The notes under the pieces: model-generated
Databases searched by the model: none
What the model saw: only the letters and a program-made list of their open reading frames with translations
Told to the model about the DNA's origin: nothing
IMG/VR virus record: IMGVR_UViG_3300037333_000056
Location: 1 to 64,000 of that record
DNA from: a virus
Strand: one strand, 5' to 3'
DNA length: 64,000 nt
Part shown: positions 44,001-52,528 of the stretch, piece after piece
Layout of the letters: every line of letters begins with the position of its first letter
How positions within the stretch are numbered: position 1 is the stretch's first letter
Made by a program: the position numbers and the translations under genes

Positions 44001-46441
44001 AGTAAGTTTAGTGCTGAAACCCTATCGTTAGTGCTTCCACTTGTTGCGGCAGTATCTAAGTACTCAAATACATCATTAGTCATGTCTCTTGATGCAGACG
44101 CTCTTGTCCCAGCAGCCCCTGCTTGATAGTTTTTAACCATAGTAACTGGCTTAAGCATGTCGCGTATAGATCCAAATATTCCAAGACTTGTAAACTTAGA
44201 CATTACAGTAAAAGTTGATTCATCGGTATCTTCTTCTTGAGAGTTTGCATGTTCATCGTCTACTGCTTTTCTTAGTATTGCATATGCATCTGCAAGATAT
44301 TCATCTTCACTAAGATCTTTTCCAGAATCCTTTGCAATCTTCATTTTGATAAGTAAATCTTTTATCATCTCATCAGCCACATCATTAGAGCCTAGTGCTT
44401 GATATAATGTCAATATTACACCAGAAGCAGTTGCATCAGACTTGGTTCTGTAATGAGTGGTTATTTTGTCAGATCCTGATTCTTTTGCACTTCTAATATC
44501 AGATATTGCAGATAAAGAGTCTATTGCTGACCAAACGCTCTTGGTTTTGAATTTAAACTTAGTTGCTTTTCCGGAAACCATTATTTCATTTTTAGCAAGT
44601 ATCTTCATTAGCGTTGACATTGCTGACACTCTTTGATCACTAGTTAACTCTTTATTCTGAGTCTTTCTAAATAGCTTAACAAGATTATCTAATGGCTTAT
44701 TTATTCCTTCGTTTTCTATAGCTTGATACCGCTTTATCTCTTCTTGTATTTCACTTGATCCTATGAATTCGTCGACTATAGAACCGAACACCTTGTAATA
44801 TGCAGATGTTCCAACTTTAAAGCTTGACTCTCCGCCAGAAACTATTGACCTAGACATTTTGTCTGATATTTCATTAAGTACATTTGATGTTGGCATTGAA
44901 CGACTATTTCTTACTATCTTATGCTTCTTTACATATTTTTTCCCATCTTTGAACCTGTCGAATGTAATAAGTAGATTTGCTAGTGGAGTCTCTTTAGAGA
45001 TTGACATGCCGACCTCATTATCTACTCTTTCCTGCGTCAACGCACCATCATATGAACCAAAAATCTTATTCTTAAGTGCTACATCTTTTATTCCAATAGA
45101 TTCATACACTTTATTTAGAGAGACCTTATCATCTATTCCAGAATCATTATTAAACACATTGCTCATACTTGATAAAAGGTCGTTGAATATTGGGTTAATC
45201 ATATTTTCTGTTTTTGAAAGACCAACCTTGTCTTCAGTAAATATTTTTGCATACTCATCTGGAACTCCAAGATTTTGCTTTCCATCATTGCCAGATCCTT
45301 GCTCTACAGTAAATAATTGATTTTTTAATTCAGTAGGAACTCTATATTTTTCATTTGGAGGGATTGTATCGTCTGCGGCATCAAGTTCTTCTTTTTTTAT
45401 TAGCTTCTCAATATAGCTATTGTTTGTTGGTGCTTCCATATTTTGAGTTGTTGTCATCTTATTTATTGCTTGTGATGCGTTATACGTTGCCTGCAAAACT
45501 GGATATGCAGTTATTTTTTTAGTATTAAAAGAACCAGTGTTTAGAATCTCTGCAACAGTATTCTTGTCTTCAGGTTTTGTTGATTTTCCTAATAGCTTTG
45601 TTGTGTTTATATATATAGCATCTGCACCGTCAATAATTGGTTCTACACTTATATTGCCTCCAAACATATCTTTAAAGTTATTATTTAGTGTTTGTCCATT
45701 CTCTATTACTTTAACTAACCCATTACCGTATTCATCTACTGCAACCTCTGTTAGTGCATTAACTGCAGATTTTCCTATTGATATATACGCTTCATTAGCA
45801 GATATTGTGTCTGTCTCAAACTTGATTCCAGATGCTATTGCTATCTGCCTACCTATTGCTCCATACAGATTAATTGAACTAAGAATTGTTGTTCCATACT
45901 CAGATTTTAGAGTATCTTTTACAGACAACTTATCTTCTGGAGACAAGTTGAGATTCTGTAATATATGATTTTCTGCTTTTCCAGCATTTGCTATTGCATT
46001 AAATGCTATACCTACAGCACGCATAGTTGAACCTATAGTTCTTATCTCCTTATTTAGGAGCTCTTCATTTTCATCTTTTGATAACTTATCATTATACTTA
46101 TATCCTACTGGATCTACTCCATCTATATCTAGTATTCCGTCGAATAATATATTTGCTGAGGTGTTTCCTATCTTTGTTCTTGACTTGTTTATTGCACTAT
46201 GTATAGCAGATTTTATTTTTGGAATCTTTACTTCGCTATCAAGCTTAGACATAATCTCTTCTTTAATTGAAGCATCAATATTTGACATCATGTATACATA
46301 GTCTTCTGCTTTAATAGACTGAATATTCCAAGCAATAGGAGTGCTGCTTCCTGAACTATTATCCAATACTGCAGATTTCATTCTTATTTTGCCAGTCTTA
46401 GTATTTAATAATATCTTTGCATACTCTTTACATTTTCTCAT
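38039..46441 (-). CDS. Virion RNA polymerase fused to exonuclease and metallopeptidase domains
   Basis: A 2800-residue protein at the N4 gp50 position. Polymerase motifs: the TxxGR-like loop R511-N-S-R514; motif A D669 in KSDATASG; motif B R760-x3-K764-x3-M768-x3-Y772, with the spacing of T7 R627/K631/M635/Y639; motif C H1017-S-I-D1020. The A-to-B distance (95 residues) equals that of T7. After the polymerase comes a DnaQ-type exonuclease (D1289-x-E1291, FDI block, H1475-x4-D1480) and an HEXXH metallopeptidase (H1559-E1560-H1563). The last 400 residues are the late-ejection type domain of N4-like polymerases. The protein is packaged and injected to transcribe early genes. The extra domains are not known in N4 gp50. 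Confidence 0.85.
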   Translation of the reverse strand: MRKCKEYAKILLNTKTGKIRMKSAVLDNSSGSSTPIAWNIQSIKAEDYVYMMSNIDASIKEEIMSKLDSEVKIPKIKSAIHSAINKSRTKIGNTSANILFDGILDIDGVDPVGYKYNDKLSKDENEELLNKEIRTIGSTMRAVGIAFNAIANAGKAENHILQNLNLSPEDKLSVKDTLKSEYGTTILSSINLYGAIGRQIAIASGIKFETDTISANEAYISIGKSAVNALTEVAVDEYGNGLVKVIENGQTLNNNFKDMFGGNISVEPIIDGADAIYINTTKLLGKSTKPEDKNTVAEILNTGSFNTKKITAYPVLQATYNASQAINKMTTTQNMEAPTNNSYIEKLIKKEELDAADDTIPPNEKYRVPTELKNQLFTVEQGSGNDGKQNLGVPDEYAKIFTEDKVGLSKTENMINPIFNDLLSSMSNVFNNDSGIDDKVSLNKVYESIGIKDVALKNKIFGSYDGALTQERVDNEVGMSISKETPLANLLITFDRFKDGKKYVKKHKIVRNSRSMPTSNVLNEISDKMSRSIVSGGESSFKVGTSAYYKVFGSIVDEFIGSSEIQEEIKRYQAIENEGINKPLDNLVKLFRKTQNKELTSDQRVSAMSTLMKILAKNEIMVSGKATKFKFKTKSVWSAIDSLSAISDIRSAKESGSDKITTHYRTKSDATASGVILTLYQALGSNDVADEMIKDLLIKMKIAKDSGKDLSEDEYLADAYAILRKAVDDEHANSQEEDTDESTFTVMSKFTSLGIFGSIRDMLKPVTMVKNYQAGAAGTRASASRDMTNDVFEYLDTAATSGSTNDRVSALNLLVSSIKEVDEDLYKSAELHKYENVLDLSKHTELDFAAIPGVYLAIQAYFAQEGVGLVDRLAGLLDSTLGQATTAYKNDLSSYYRNIDTFYSDASKHYHDAADRFPRMIIPAGTWMIITESNTDDNGVERNPDHILYGKTHSEDNLKITAKGTPEYRAWYMKMIKQYGMPITSKRQVLVESDRAGYVPIKKELSNGLIPAVSGIHSIDSGLEKLAHRNTRRIIKQKILDINLEVRELNRIDGSDNEYIRSLENDRDDLLNVLQNGTAGIYDAIHSVPVYGDIYDVEYQKLTSEINYEYDISEQLVLLYDSFQDQIADVGHDENIISAEQIKKSIFIDNTNNLDSVSEKIDKKRKFIKKYVYNAGMSENHLLFGFNGNNIAGKENYRLDNNDIESDKKDTYIDVTENDNNNNGNNNDADTSSWKDEISSEYLDTYAITPTGHKDRPFIDGDKISEFVTDHANKIIDIVSSGEPVVVIDIENTFDPSDERRYDHAKGGKSKELLQLYARKYKYENGTIVQDGDPVTFEYKPSSNDFDAILDMKEYSEYKRDIPDSAKEYNEDSVAKSIRDALESLSVDGGKTPIIAYNGIKSDFDILSSYSGVDELLSNKFEIFDAKLLAVSELRDSNEDDVEFVDNKGNNRTKFDRTQSAVESLLGVKKDGKAHDASHDVEVLSNIIGELVKRAENKTLDINKYKDNQIISEFIKSENVKSLTSGSEFSYDPSVHGITIGTKESLSGSGLDIETAIAHEIVHYSTVGYLYSASGKSDQNAKYIKKTLEILSRLDEKVINKLPKRIQDVLKIEDELHRTAEFEAVMVAEDSTAKLTYAAIKHINKQSGNITSTTLKNNVIKLWNNIKGRISKVTNKQFNEISSKEIVDADILKLAIHGVMASGVRFNNAGKGVNIRKKISNKFNALFINGDKIKLFSQFKLSDGKHITFNFNPEGEYSYGPEIPGKEGDNAKVTVIGHFKNDDMEYRTVLVEANGTVYSRQPDGTPLHITDYVNKDNGIKPFMTGKHARENYNKITHLDGKEYTLDATVDVVYGTYNEKYDKSSSSSGKAKKQDKNKKEDDITNTVHAGSSTDSQPKDTKQKAEESLKETMSYVYKGKEHKVDIDSILDKSLFMLNKSISNGLGDIYTSTIGPKTESGVAKAHEFMYQNFDVYKMQFDRAEDYWGSADWLQSLKGYLDTWGRLGTFDSLNSAITLTMTSAQKRKQFEDNKISKLNKLMEHMSDRDKDNIYYTFARSPIFYLIGSNEIMSNLINKRAGDITIAIDEYIKEYESKIGNTSKIHRIRAMAQIYAGKRTPSRTTDAYNIAQMHPQDSAERLNLGALLALYSIKENTRINKEGNTVREYENAFKLLRKNKKFASELMTLSAGMFGSHNKMYATTKDKMLGKENLLYESFTVPKEFAIVTKKDLNHNDYTKESGWRILQKPTSKDYGIVYRDRVEQTSQEGAGTSVHYLNQDIIVPKDKELKGMNNVYSIKTLKGSFQKIVLTPDQLDLLGLNKNPADAIVRSYGRSIEIHNTQAARDELLSQTMTKYLKTSSSIDKLEEDLADIDTKDIPLFLSLPDSSTAKEVLETHKLIGDRYKVVSNVTTVGGINEHLHLVRKDFSDIAIGFNDPVLFSNNDSLKKAAFAIRQAVKLTKIHWVITNIPKIFGDTTSNVAILLAYGVPVQEIPRLIKESIVDMKSLEKLRLKQLELEIKKYSGEDVDNKLKRVKESIKTHPMAIMLNTGMMQSISVEVMNKDESVISGLQNDIESLLNKFLKDSNGKNNGLAKAIKALSQSGHQSMNVETLLQFAGKSAKNFKALQSFGDNLIESGDRIEHNKKTGDMAKYISEFIASPDSAMVRFGSFAVQSIDIVSRKILLDTLIAQGKSEHDAIKITLESFVDYKINMPKEVKALSDYGVLLFPSFWMRIQKVILATVKANPAGVAFGTSIQQFIDIHPDTIIDSNIIVKMFGKHFDGNGLDFINAPLLSSDAFFPQIVG

Positions 46442-46452
46442 TATATTCCTTA

Positions 46453-49400
46453 TTATCTTTTAATACAGAAGGTAAATTCTTCTTCAATCAATGCCTGTTT
46501 TTCACTATCTACAAGCTCTTCATCTGATATTATATCGTACAACTCTTCAATCTCGTATTCATTTTCAATCTTCTCATTGTGTGATAAATATACTATTTCA
46601 TCTTTGTTCTTTTTTATATTTTTAATCTCTTCTTTTAACTCACTCTTCCTTCTTATCTGTTCTATGTCTGCGTTTCCAGAGTTTATTTCCTGTTCGATTC
46701 CAAGCAACTCACTTTCAATTTTGTATTGCTTCTTATCTAGCTTTTTCATCTCTTTATCTATCTGTTTTGAGCTCTTGATTAGTTTAGTGTTTCTATATAT
46801 CTTTTTTTGCTTACTTGTTAGCTCAGTGTCTGTTGCATTAACGCCTCTAGCATTAATTACTCTTCTAAATATCTCAGCCTCTTTGCTTGTTATATTCTTT
46901 GCATCTTCTGCTACATTTATAAGATTATGAACAAATTCAACCTCTTGCTTTGATCTGATACTGCTCTTTTTTGCATACTTCAGTATAGTATTATATGCAT
47001 CAATATTATGGTTGTCCATAAGATTTGCATCTATGATTTCATCGTTTTTTGCAGATTTTAGTCCAGTTGCAGCTTCGCCTATTATTGCAACAAGTGTTTT
47101 GTTATATTCTTTTGGACTAGAGTTTTCATCTGAGTCAAAAACTATATTTAGACTGTTTATCGCAGACTTTAGGTTCTCAGCTTTCTTTTTGTCTAAACCA
47201 GAGCTGTTGTATAGTTTTTCGGCTACATCCTGCAGGAGACGCATTCCTTCATCTTGAGATGTTATTGCAAGGCTATATGAACGCATTATTCCCTGTATTT
47301 GGTCAATAACTTCGTTTGAATACTTATATGTACTCTTTTTTGCAACCTCTGATGATATATTTTTAAGAACGTCTCTCGTGTGTATATTCTTTGATGAGTT
47401 TATCCTAGTAGCAAAGTCTTCACCATCCTGCTCCTCAACTTTTGCTATTTCTATTCTAGCAGCATTTCTTGTTTTAAATACTGATTCTATTGCAGCTTTC
47501 ATTGCCTTACTTGCAGACGGATCATTAAAGGCTTCCTTTAGCGACTCATCTGAATATGTTCTTATATTCTTTTCTATCTTGCTTTTTGTCCCAAATGATC
47601 TCAATTTATGCATGAATGTTTTAGGGTCACTTTTGTACTCGTTTACATCTATCTTGTCATTACTAAACTCATTTACAGCAGAACCTGACGACAATGCTTC
47701 TTGTCTCTTTATCTTGTGTCCATCTAACCTATCAAGCCTTGCTTGAATTGTTTTTGCTAGAGTATCAGCTTTATTGTTTATAGCGTTTACTTGTTCATGA
47801 ATAATACCATTGTCTTTATCAAATACACTCTTTTCTACTGTGTATAGTGGACTATACTTGCTGTTTCCTACAGTATGTAATCTATCCATTGAATATATAT
47901 TTGTTCCAGGAAGAAATATTTCTCTACTAGTGCCACTGGTTCTTGTATTGTTGTCAATTTTATGCATATCTCTTTTTTGCTCTGGAGTAGCATTAAGATA
48001 CAGTTCCTTCATGTATGCCTGACGCTCATCTGTATCCATAAGACTTATTTTCTTCATAACTTCTTCATCAACAGCACCAGAATCACCAAGAATTTTGTCT
48101 TTAACACCTAAAGCGTTAAGAGTTTCAGTGGTTATAAAACTTGATTTTGAAAACTCTTCAGCAGCTTTTTCGTTATACTCATCATTATTGTCGAACACTG
48201 ACAGCATAGATTGCTCTCTTATTGCATTACCTAAGTCTCTTACTTCAGGTATTGCTGAGTCTGTTAGCTCTGATATGTCTTTTGCTTTTTTTGTTGCTTC
48301 TACTGCGTCTTTCATTATATGCCAGTTATCTTGCATAACTTCAATATCTTTAGACTCATTTGCAGCATAAAAATCAAAATCAGTTTGATCCATATTGTTA
48401 ACCATCGTATCGATGTTTGCTTTAGCTCTTTTTTCTGCAATTTTTGTATTAACAGATTTTGCAAAACTTTTAGCAAAAGACAAAGAGCTTGAAGGAGCTT
48501 TTGGCACCATATGCATCAATCCACCTGCTCCAGCACCAGCTATTGCAGCTTGAAACGCTTGGCTTCTATTCTTTTCGTCACGCAGAATGTCTTCGACATC
48601 CTTTTCGCTTATTCCATATTGTTGTCCAATTATCTCTCCCCATGTCTGAGTATACTCTTGAAATCCTTCCTCAGTCATACTTGCTAATGCAGAACCAGTT
48701 TTATTCAATAGCTTGTTTGTAAAAAATGGCTTTAGAGTATCTGGCATTTTGTTATATGACGACTTTAATATTGACGTTGTTGGCTTTGTTGCTTTTGACA
48801 ACTTACTTATTCCAGATACGTGATCAAAGGATAGCTTATCAAGAAGTGTAAAAGGCATCTCGAATGCATACAGTGCTGTAGCTTCTCCAACACTAACTGA
48901 TGGATCTTCTCCTGCTTCAAGCTTTGCCTTTATTCTCTCATCAAGTATTCTGTTTGTGTTTACTAAGTTTATTGTCTCGACTCCAGCACCTTTAGCAAGC
49001 AAGTTTAAGCCTTTAAGCATCTGCTCAGAGTCTTTGTATTTATTGTATACGCTCAACTCTCTAGGCTTAAACGATGCCTTTCCTACATCAACTATTTTCT
49101 TTATATCAGATGCTGATGCCCCAGCAGCCTTTGCTTTATTTACGTTTGCAACCAATCTTAGTGCTCCAGCTGTACCTGATACTTCACTTACGCCTATAGA
49201 CATACCAGCCATGTACGGTAACGACTCAGCTACGAATGACGGTGCAGACTGTGCAACACTCCATAGTCCAGATGCTATATCGCCACGATTAAACGCAGCT
49301 TCAGCTTCTACAACTTTACTTTGAGCGTAATGCCTATCATATCCAACAAATTTATCTGCCCATTCTTGCTGATAATCATTAAGAAGCGTGTTGTCATCAC

Positions 49401-50418
49401 CAGGAAGCAGGTCAAGCAATGCGTCTGCTGTTCCAGTTACGAGACCAAGTGCACCAGCCTGAAACGCGTCAACGAAGTTACTATCCCATGGACGACTCCT
49501 ACTGTGCTGATACATAAATTTTGATCGTTCAAGGTTTCTAGCATAATCTTCACTTGTTCCAGTATCTAATCCTAGAAGATCTTGATCATATAGTTCTGTT
49601 TTCCCTGCACCAAAATTTATACCTGATGCTTCATCTCTAGACTTTAGCCCATCAGGAGTCATAACCTTGTCAGATGACATTACTCTATGGTCAAGGTTCT
49701 CGTCAAGTGCATGCCATTTGTTTTCCCAATCGAGTGCTCCAGCAAATTTCTTTTCACCAATAAGTTCCCATCCGTCTTGAGTATATTGGTCTTTGTATCT
49801 TCCGTATGCACCATCATGTGCATATCCAAGCTTATAGATATATTTTGTGCTTCCATCGTCATTATATCCATCAAATTTCCTAAGGTTATATACTCCACCT
49901 TCAGCATCAGGATTATCTTCTGCATTATTATATTGATCTATTAAGTCTTGCCTTGTTAACCCTTTAGCTCCAATAAAGTCTTTATTCTGCATATTATACT
50001 TGCGACCATTTCGTTCAGCCTGAAATCCATCTCTATGGGTTATCCAGTCCCCTTGACCATAATCGAGTACATTTTCTGTTGCTTCTAAGAACCAGTCTAC
50101 GGCGTGTATCCCAGCATTAGCAACTTCTTTTGCTCTGAGCATTGAGTCGCTGTCATTAATGAGTGTTCCATCTTGCTCATACTTGAGATCAGCTTTTCTA
50201 TATATTGACTTACGCTTTAACTCTGCAGCTCTAGCAAGCTTTGTTCTCCTGTCAAATTGTGCATCTAATTGTTCTATGTCATATTCAGATTGAGCTATTG
50301 CTTGCTGTAAATATGGGTCAATTGAAACATCAGGCTCTTTGTCGTACGGAGTATACTCTCCAGTAGTATCATCTATATATCCTTGTGGTTCATCGTCGTA
50401 TATGTAGTCTTCTGCCAT
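46453..50418 (-). CDS. Large inner virion / ejection protein
   Basis: A 1321-residue protein next to the polymerase. The first 330 residues are polar. A block around 310-420 (DAFQAGALGLVTGTADALL, then SVAQSAPSFVAESLPYMAG) and another with EEGFQEYTQTWGEIIGQ match phage internal core proteins that are ejected with DNA and line the cell-envelope channel. The C-terminal 300 residues form long coiled coils. It is probably co-ejected with the polymerase, eleven bases separating the genes. Confidence 0.7.
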   Translation of the reverse strand: MAEDYIYDDEPQGYIDDTTGEYTPYDKEPDVSIDPYLQQAIAQSEYDIEQLDAQFDRRTKLARAAELKRKSIYRKADLKYEQDGTLINDSDSMLRAKEVANAGIHAVDWFLEATENVLDYGQGDWITHRDGFQAERNGRKYNMQNKDFIGAKGLTRQDLIDQYNNAEDNPDAEGGVYNLRKFDGYNDDGSTKYIYKLGYAHDGAYGRYKDQYTQDGWELIGEKKFAGALDWENKWHALDENLDHRVMSSDKVMTPDGLKSRDEASGINFGAGKTELYDQDLLGLDTGTSEDYARNLERSKFMYQHSRSRPWDSNFVDAFQAGALGLVTGTADALLDLLPGDDNTLLNDYQQEWADKFVGYDRHYAQSKVVEAEAAFNRGDIASGLWSVAQSAPSFVAESLPYMAGMSIGVSEVSGTAGALRLVANVNKAKAAGASASDIKKIVDVGKASFKPRELSVYNKYKDSEQMLKGLNLLAKGAGVETINLVNTNRILDERIKAKLEAGEDPSVSVGEATALYAFEMPFTLLDKLSFDHVSGISKLSKATKPTTSILKSSYNKMPDTLKPFFTNKLLNKTGSALASMTEEGFQEYTQTWGEIIGQQYGISEKDVEDILRDEKNRSQAFQAAIAGAGAGGLMHMVPKAPSSSLSFAKSFAKSVNTKIAEKRAKANIDTMVNNMDQTDFDFYAANESKDIEVMQDNWHIMKDAVEATKKAKDISELTDSAIPEVRDLGNAIREQSMLSVFDNNDEYNEKAAEEFSKSSFITTETLNALGVKDKILGDSGAVDEEVMKKISLMDTDERQAYMKELYLNATPEQKRDMHKIDNNTRTSGTSREIFLPGTNIYSMDRLHTVGNSKYSPLYTVEKSVFDKDNGIIHEQVNAINNKADTLAKTIQARLDRLDGHKIKRQEALSSGSAVNEFSNDKIDVNEYKSDPKTFMHKLRSFGTKSKIEKNIRTYSDESLKEAFNDPSASKAMKAAIESVFKTRNAARIEIAKVEEQDGEDFATRINSSKNIHTRDVLKNISSEVAKKSTYKYSNEVIDQIQGIMRSYSLAITSQDEGMRLLQDVAEKLYNSSGLDKKKAENLKSAINSLNIVFDSDENSSPKEYNKTLVAIIGEAATGLKSAKNDEIIDANLMDNHNIDAYNTILKYAKKSSIRSKQEVEFVHNLINVAEDAKNITSKEAEIFRRVINARGVNATDTELTSKQKKIYRNTKLIKSSKQIDKEMKKLDKKQYKIESELLGIEQEINSGNADIEQIRRKSELKEEIKNIKKNKDEIVYLSHNEKIENEYEIEELYDIISDEELVDSEKQALIEEEFTFCIKR

Positions 50419-50501
50419 GCATAAGCCTTTTTTATTTTTAATATATTATTGAGGTTATTATATCGTAGTATTGATTTTGTAGAGGTATGACTATGCTACA
50501 T

Positions 50502-50529
50502 AAAGAACCAGTTGCGTCACTGGTTCTTT
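50502..50529 (-). terminator. AGAACCAG-type hairpin inside the late operon
   Basis: AAAGAACCAGT (50502-50512) and ACTGGTTCTTT (50519-50529) form an eleven-base perfect stem with a six-base loop. It lies between two late genes. It could attenuate or process the late transcript ahead of the two largest genes. Confidence 0.6.
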
Positions 50530-50536
50530 AGTTACG

Positions 50537-51976
50537 TTATGGCTTATATGTTCCAGCCTCTTTCTCTGCTTTTATTCTATCTGCTTTTGTTTTCTTGTAT
50601 TGTTCTCTTTTTATCTTTAGCTCAAGTAGTTGTTTTTCTGTAGGATTTTTTAATCCCTCAAGCTCGATGACTCTTTTATTTAACGCAATCTCTTTTTCTT
50701 TTTTTATTGCAAGGTTATTTTCAAACACCTTGTGCCCAACGTATGTCTTTTCTTTTCTTGCAGCTTCTCGTCTTTTTTTTGCTTCTGCTGCCTTTACATT
50801 TGCTCTTGCTACGTGCCCAGCCATATCAGAGTTCTTTTGCTCTCTCAGTACTTTAACCTTAGCTAGCTTTTGCTGCTGAGTTAAGCCTGGGTCAGATATG
50901 ACTCCATTAATTCTATCTGTATACACATTATACAGTTTGTTCTCATACTGTCTTGTGCTCATTGTTGCAGGAACAGTTTCAGTCTTTTTTGCATATACTG
51001 GAGTAGAATATTTTTTAGCAATAGCTGCTTGCTTCCCATAGAATGCATCATACTCTTTACGCGTTTTGTCGTTTTCTTCTTTTTGCTTTTGCAATGCAAG
51101 TATACGTTTTCTTGTAGCAGAATACAGATCTGAATTATCCTTTTTTTCTATCCTATGCTTATCTTCCCATTCAGCTTTTTCGAGATCCGTTGAGAACATT
51201 CCAGGTTTATCCCACCATCTGTTTATCGATGGCATAATTTTAGACTCAGCGTATCCTATAGCTCCACCAGCAAGACCACCGGCAATACCACCAGTGGCAG
51301 TACCGGCAAGTGCACCAGCAGACATTCTGCTAGCTGTATATGGATCAGGTAATATTGAATCTGCTGTAGTCTTTCTGTTAGTGTCTGTTCCAAAAAACAT
51401 TGACTTTTGTTCAAGAAACTTAAGCTCTTCTACTTTTCTTTTTGCAGGATCTTTTATTGAATTTATTTTGTTCCAGCCTGAAAGTATATCTTTTTGTACG
51501 CCAGTTATCTTTTTATCAGAAGCAACATCTTTCGGTGCATATGTTCCATTTTTTGTTAATATGCTTAATTCACTATCTATTGAGTCAGTGTCGTACTCTT
51601 CTCCAGTAATATTATCTTTATCATCAACAGTTCTAGTAACGTCAGTAATATCACTAACAGGCTTAGATATGTTTGCTAACGCATCAAGTAATGCAGCATT
51701 TTTGCTTTCCTTCTCTTTTCTATTGGCACTTGCTCTAGCTTCTTCTCTAACATTTGCATCTTTTCTCATTTGAAGTTCATCTAGTTTTAATTGATAGTTT
51801 CTATCAAGTTCTGCTTGTCTTGCTGCCTGCTCAGCGTCATATCTATCGTTCTTTAGCTTCTCATCCTCATGCCTCTTTAATGCTCCTCCAAGATTTTGCA
51901 GCGACTGATAGAAGCCATTTCCCAAGTTATAACTTATTGCATCTGGAAGTTTTACTACTCTATCAAATCCAGGCAT
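50537..51976 (-). CDS. Internal virion protein with glycine zipper
   Basis: A 479-residue protein. Residues 35-95 and 280-470 are charged and helical. Residues about 219-242 are a Gly/Ala membrane segment (GTATGGIAGGLAGGAIG), the glycine-zipper type that assembles pores. This suggests a channel component ejected into the host envelope. It overlaps the next gene by one base. Confidence 0.6.
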   Translation of the reverse strand: MPGFDRVVKLPDAISYNLGNGFYQSLQNLGGALKRHEDEKLKNDRYDAEQAARQAELDRNYQLKLDELQMRKDANVREEARASANRKEKESKNAALLDALANISKPVSDITDVTRTVDDKDNITGEEYDTDSIDSELSILTKNGTYAPKDVASDKKITGVQKDILSGWNKINSIKDPAKRKVEELKFLEQKSMFFGTDTNRKTTADSILPDPYTASRMSAGALAGTATGGIAGGLAGGAIGYAESKIMPSINRWWDKPGMFSTDLEKAEWEDKHRIEKKDNSDLYSATRKRILALQKQKEENDKTRKEYDAFYGKQAAIAKKYSTPVYAKKTETVPATMSTRQYENKLYNVYTDRINGVISDPGLTQQQKLAKVKVLREQKNSDMAGHVARANVKAAEAKKRREAARKEKTYVGHKVFENNLAIKKEKEIALNKRVIELEGLKNPTEKQLLELKIKREQYKKTKADRIKAEKEAGTYKP

Positions 51977-52491
51977 TATACGTAATCCGCTCTATTTTTT
52001 TCTCTAACGTCTTTACCAGTTCCTTTATATTCACTTTTAGCTAGATTTTTTTTTGCCGTATTGTTGTCATTATATGCTTTTGCTTGATTATTAAAAGATG
52101 TCTTTTGTAGTTTAAAATTTTTATCTGCAATATCTTTTTGCATATACATTCCGTATATATTTGCACCAGCATTCAATAGTTCTCCACCACTTAGCCCTCC
52201 TAGACCACCATTTGATCCAATATCTATAGGCTTATCCATCCCAGCAGAGAATGTTTGTTTCACTCCATTTCCTGATAAATCTCCTGTGACTCCAGTAATT
52301 CCATTAGGCTTAAATGCTCCAGTATCAAATGAAGACCCAACAGTTCCATCCTTTAGTGTTCCTGTGTACTCTGTCTTGCCAAGACTATCGCCTCCCAATC
52401 CAGATATCGAATTACTGATTCCAGCACCAATGTTTCCTATGCCTGAGAATATATCGCTACCAATATTTGATAACCCATCAAAAAAGCCCAT
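51976..52491 (-). CDS. Gly-rich internal virion protein
   Basis: A 171-residue protein; the first 110 residues are Gly/Ser/Asn-rich with GLGG repeats, the last 60 form a helix. It resembles small internal virion proteins (like gp14 of T7) by position and composition only. Confidence 0.5.
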   Translation of the reverse strand: MGFFDGLSNIGSDIFSGIGNIGAGISNSISGLGGDSLGKTEYTGTLKDGTVGSSFDTGAFKPNGITGVTGDLSGNGVKQTFSAGMDKPIDIGSNGGLGGLSGGELLNAGANIYGMYMQKDIADKNFKLQKTSFNNQAKAYNDNNTAKKNLAKSEYKGTGKDVREKNRADYV

Positions 52492-52528
52492 GTTGTATCC
52501 TTATATGTTTTATACAATTATAGCAGAA

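Noticed and set aside
38039-46441. Several separate genes in other frames on the + strand opposite the polymerase
   Set aside because: The open + strand frames of 60-230 codons here are low-complexity Ser/Leu/Phe-rich shadows without ribosome binding sites.
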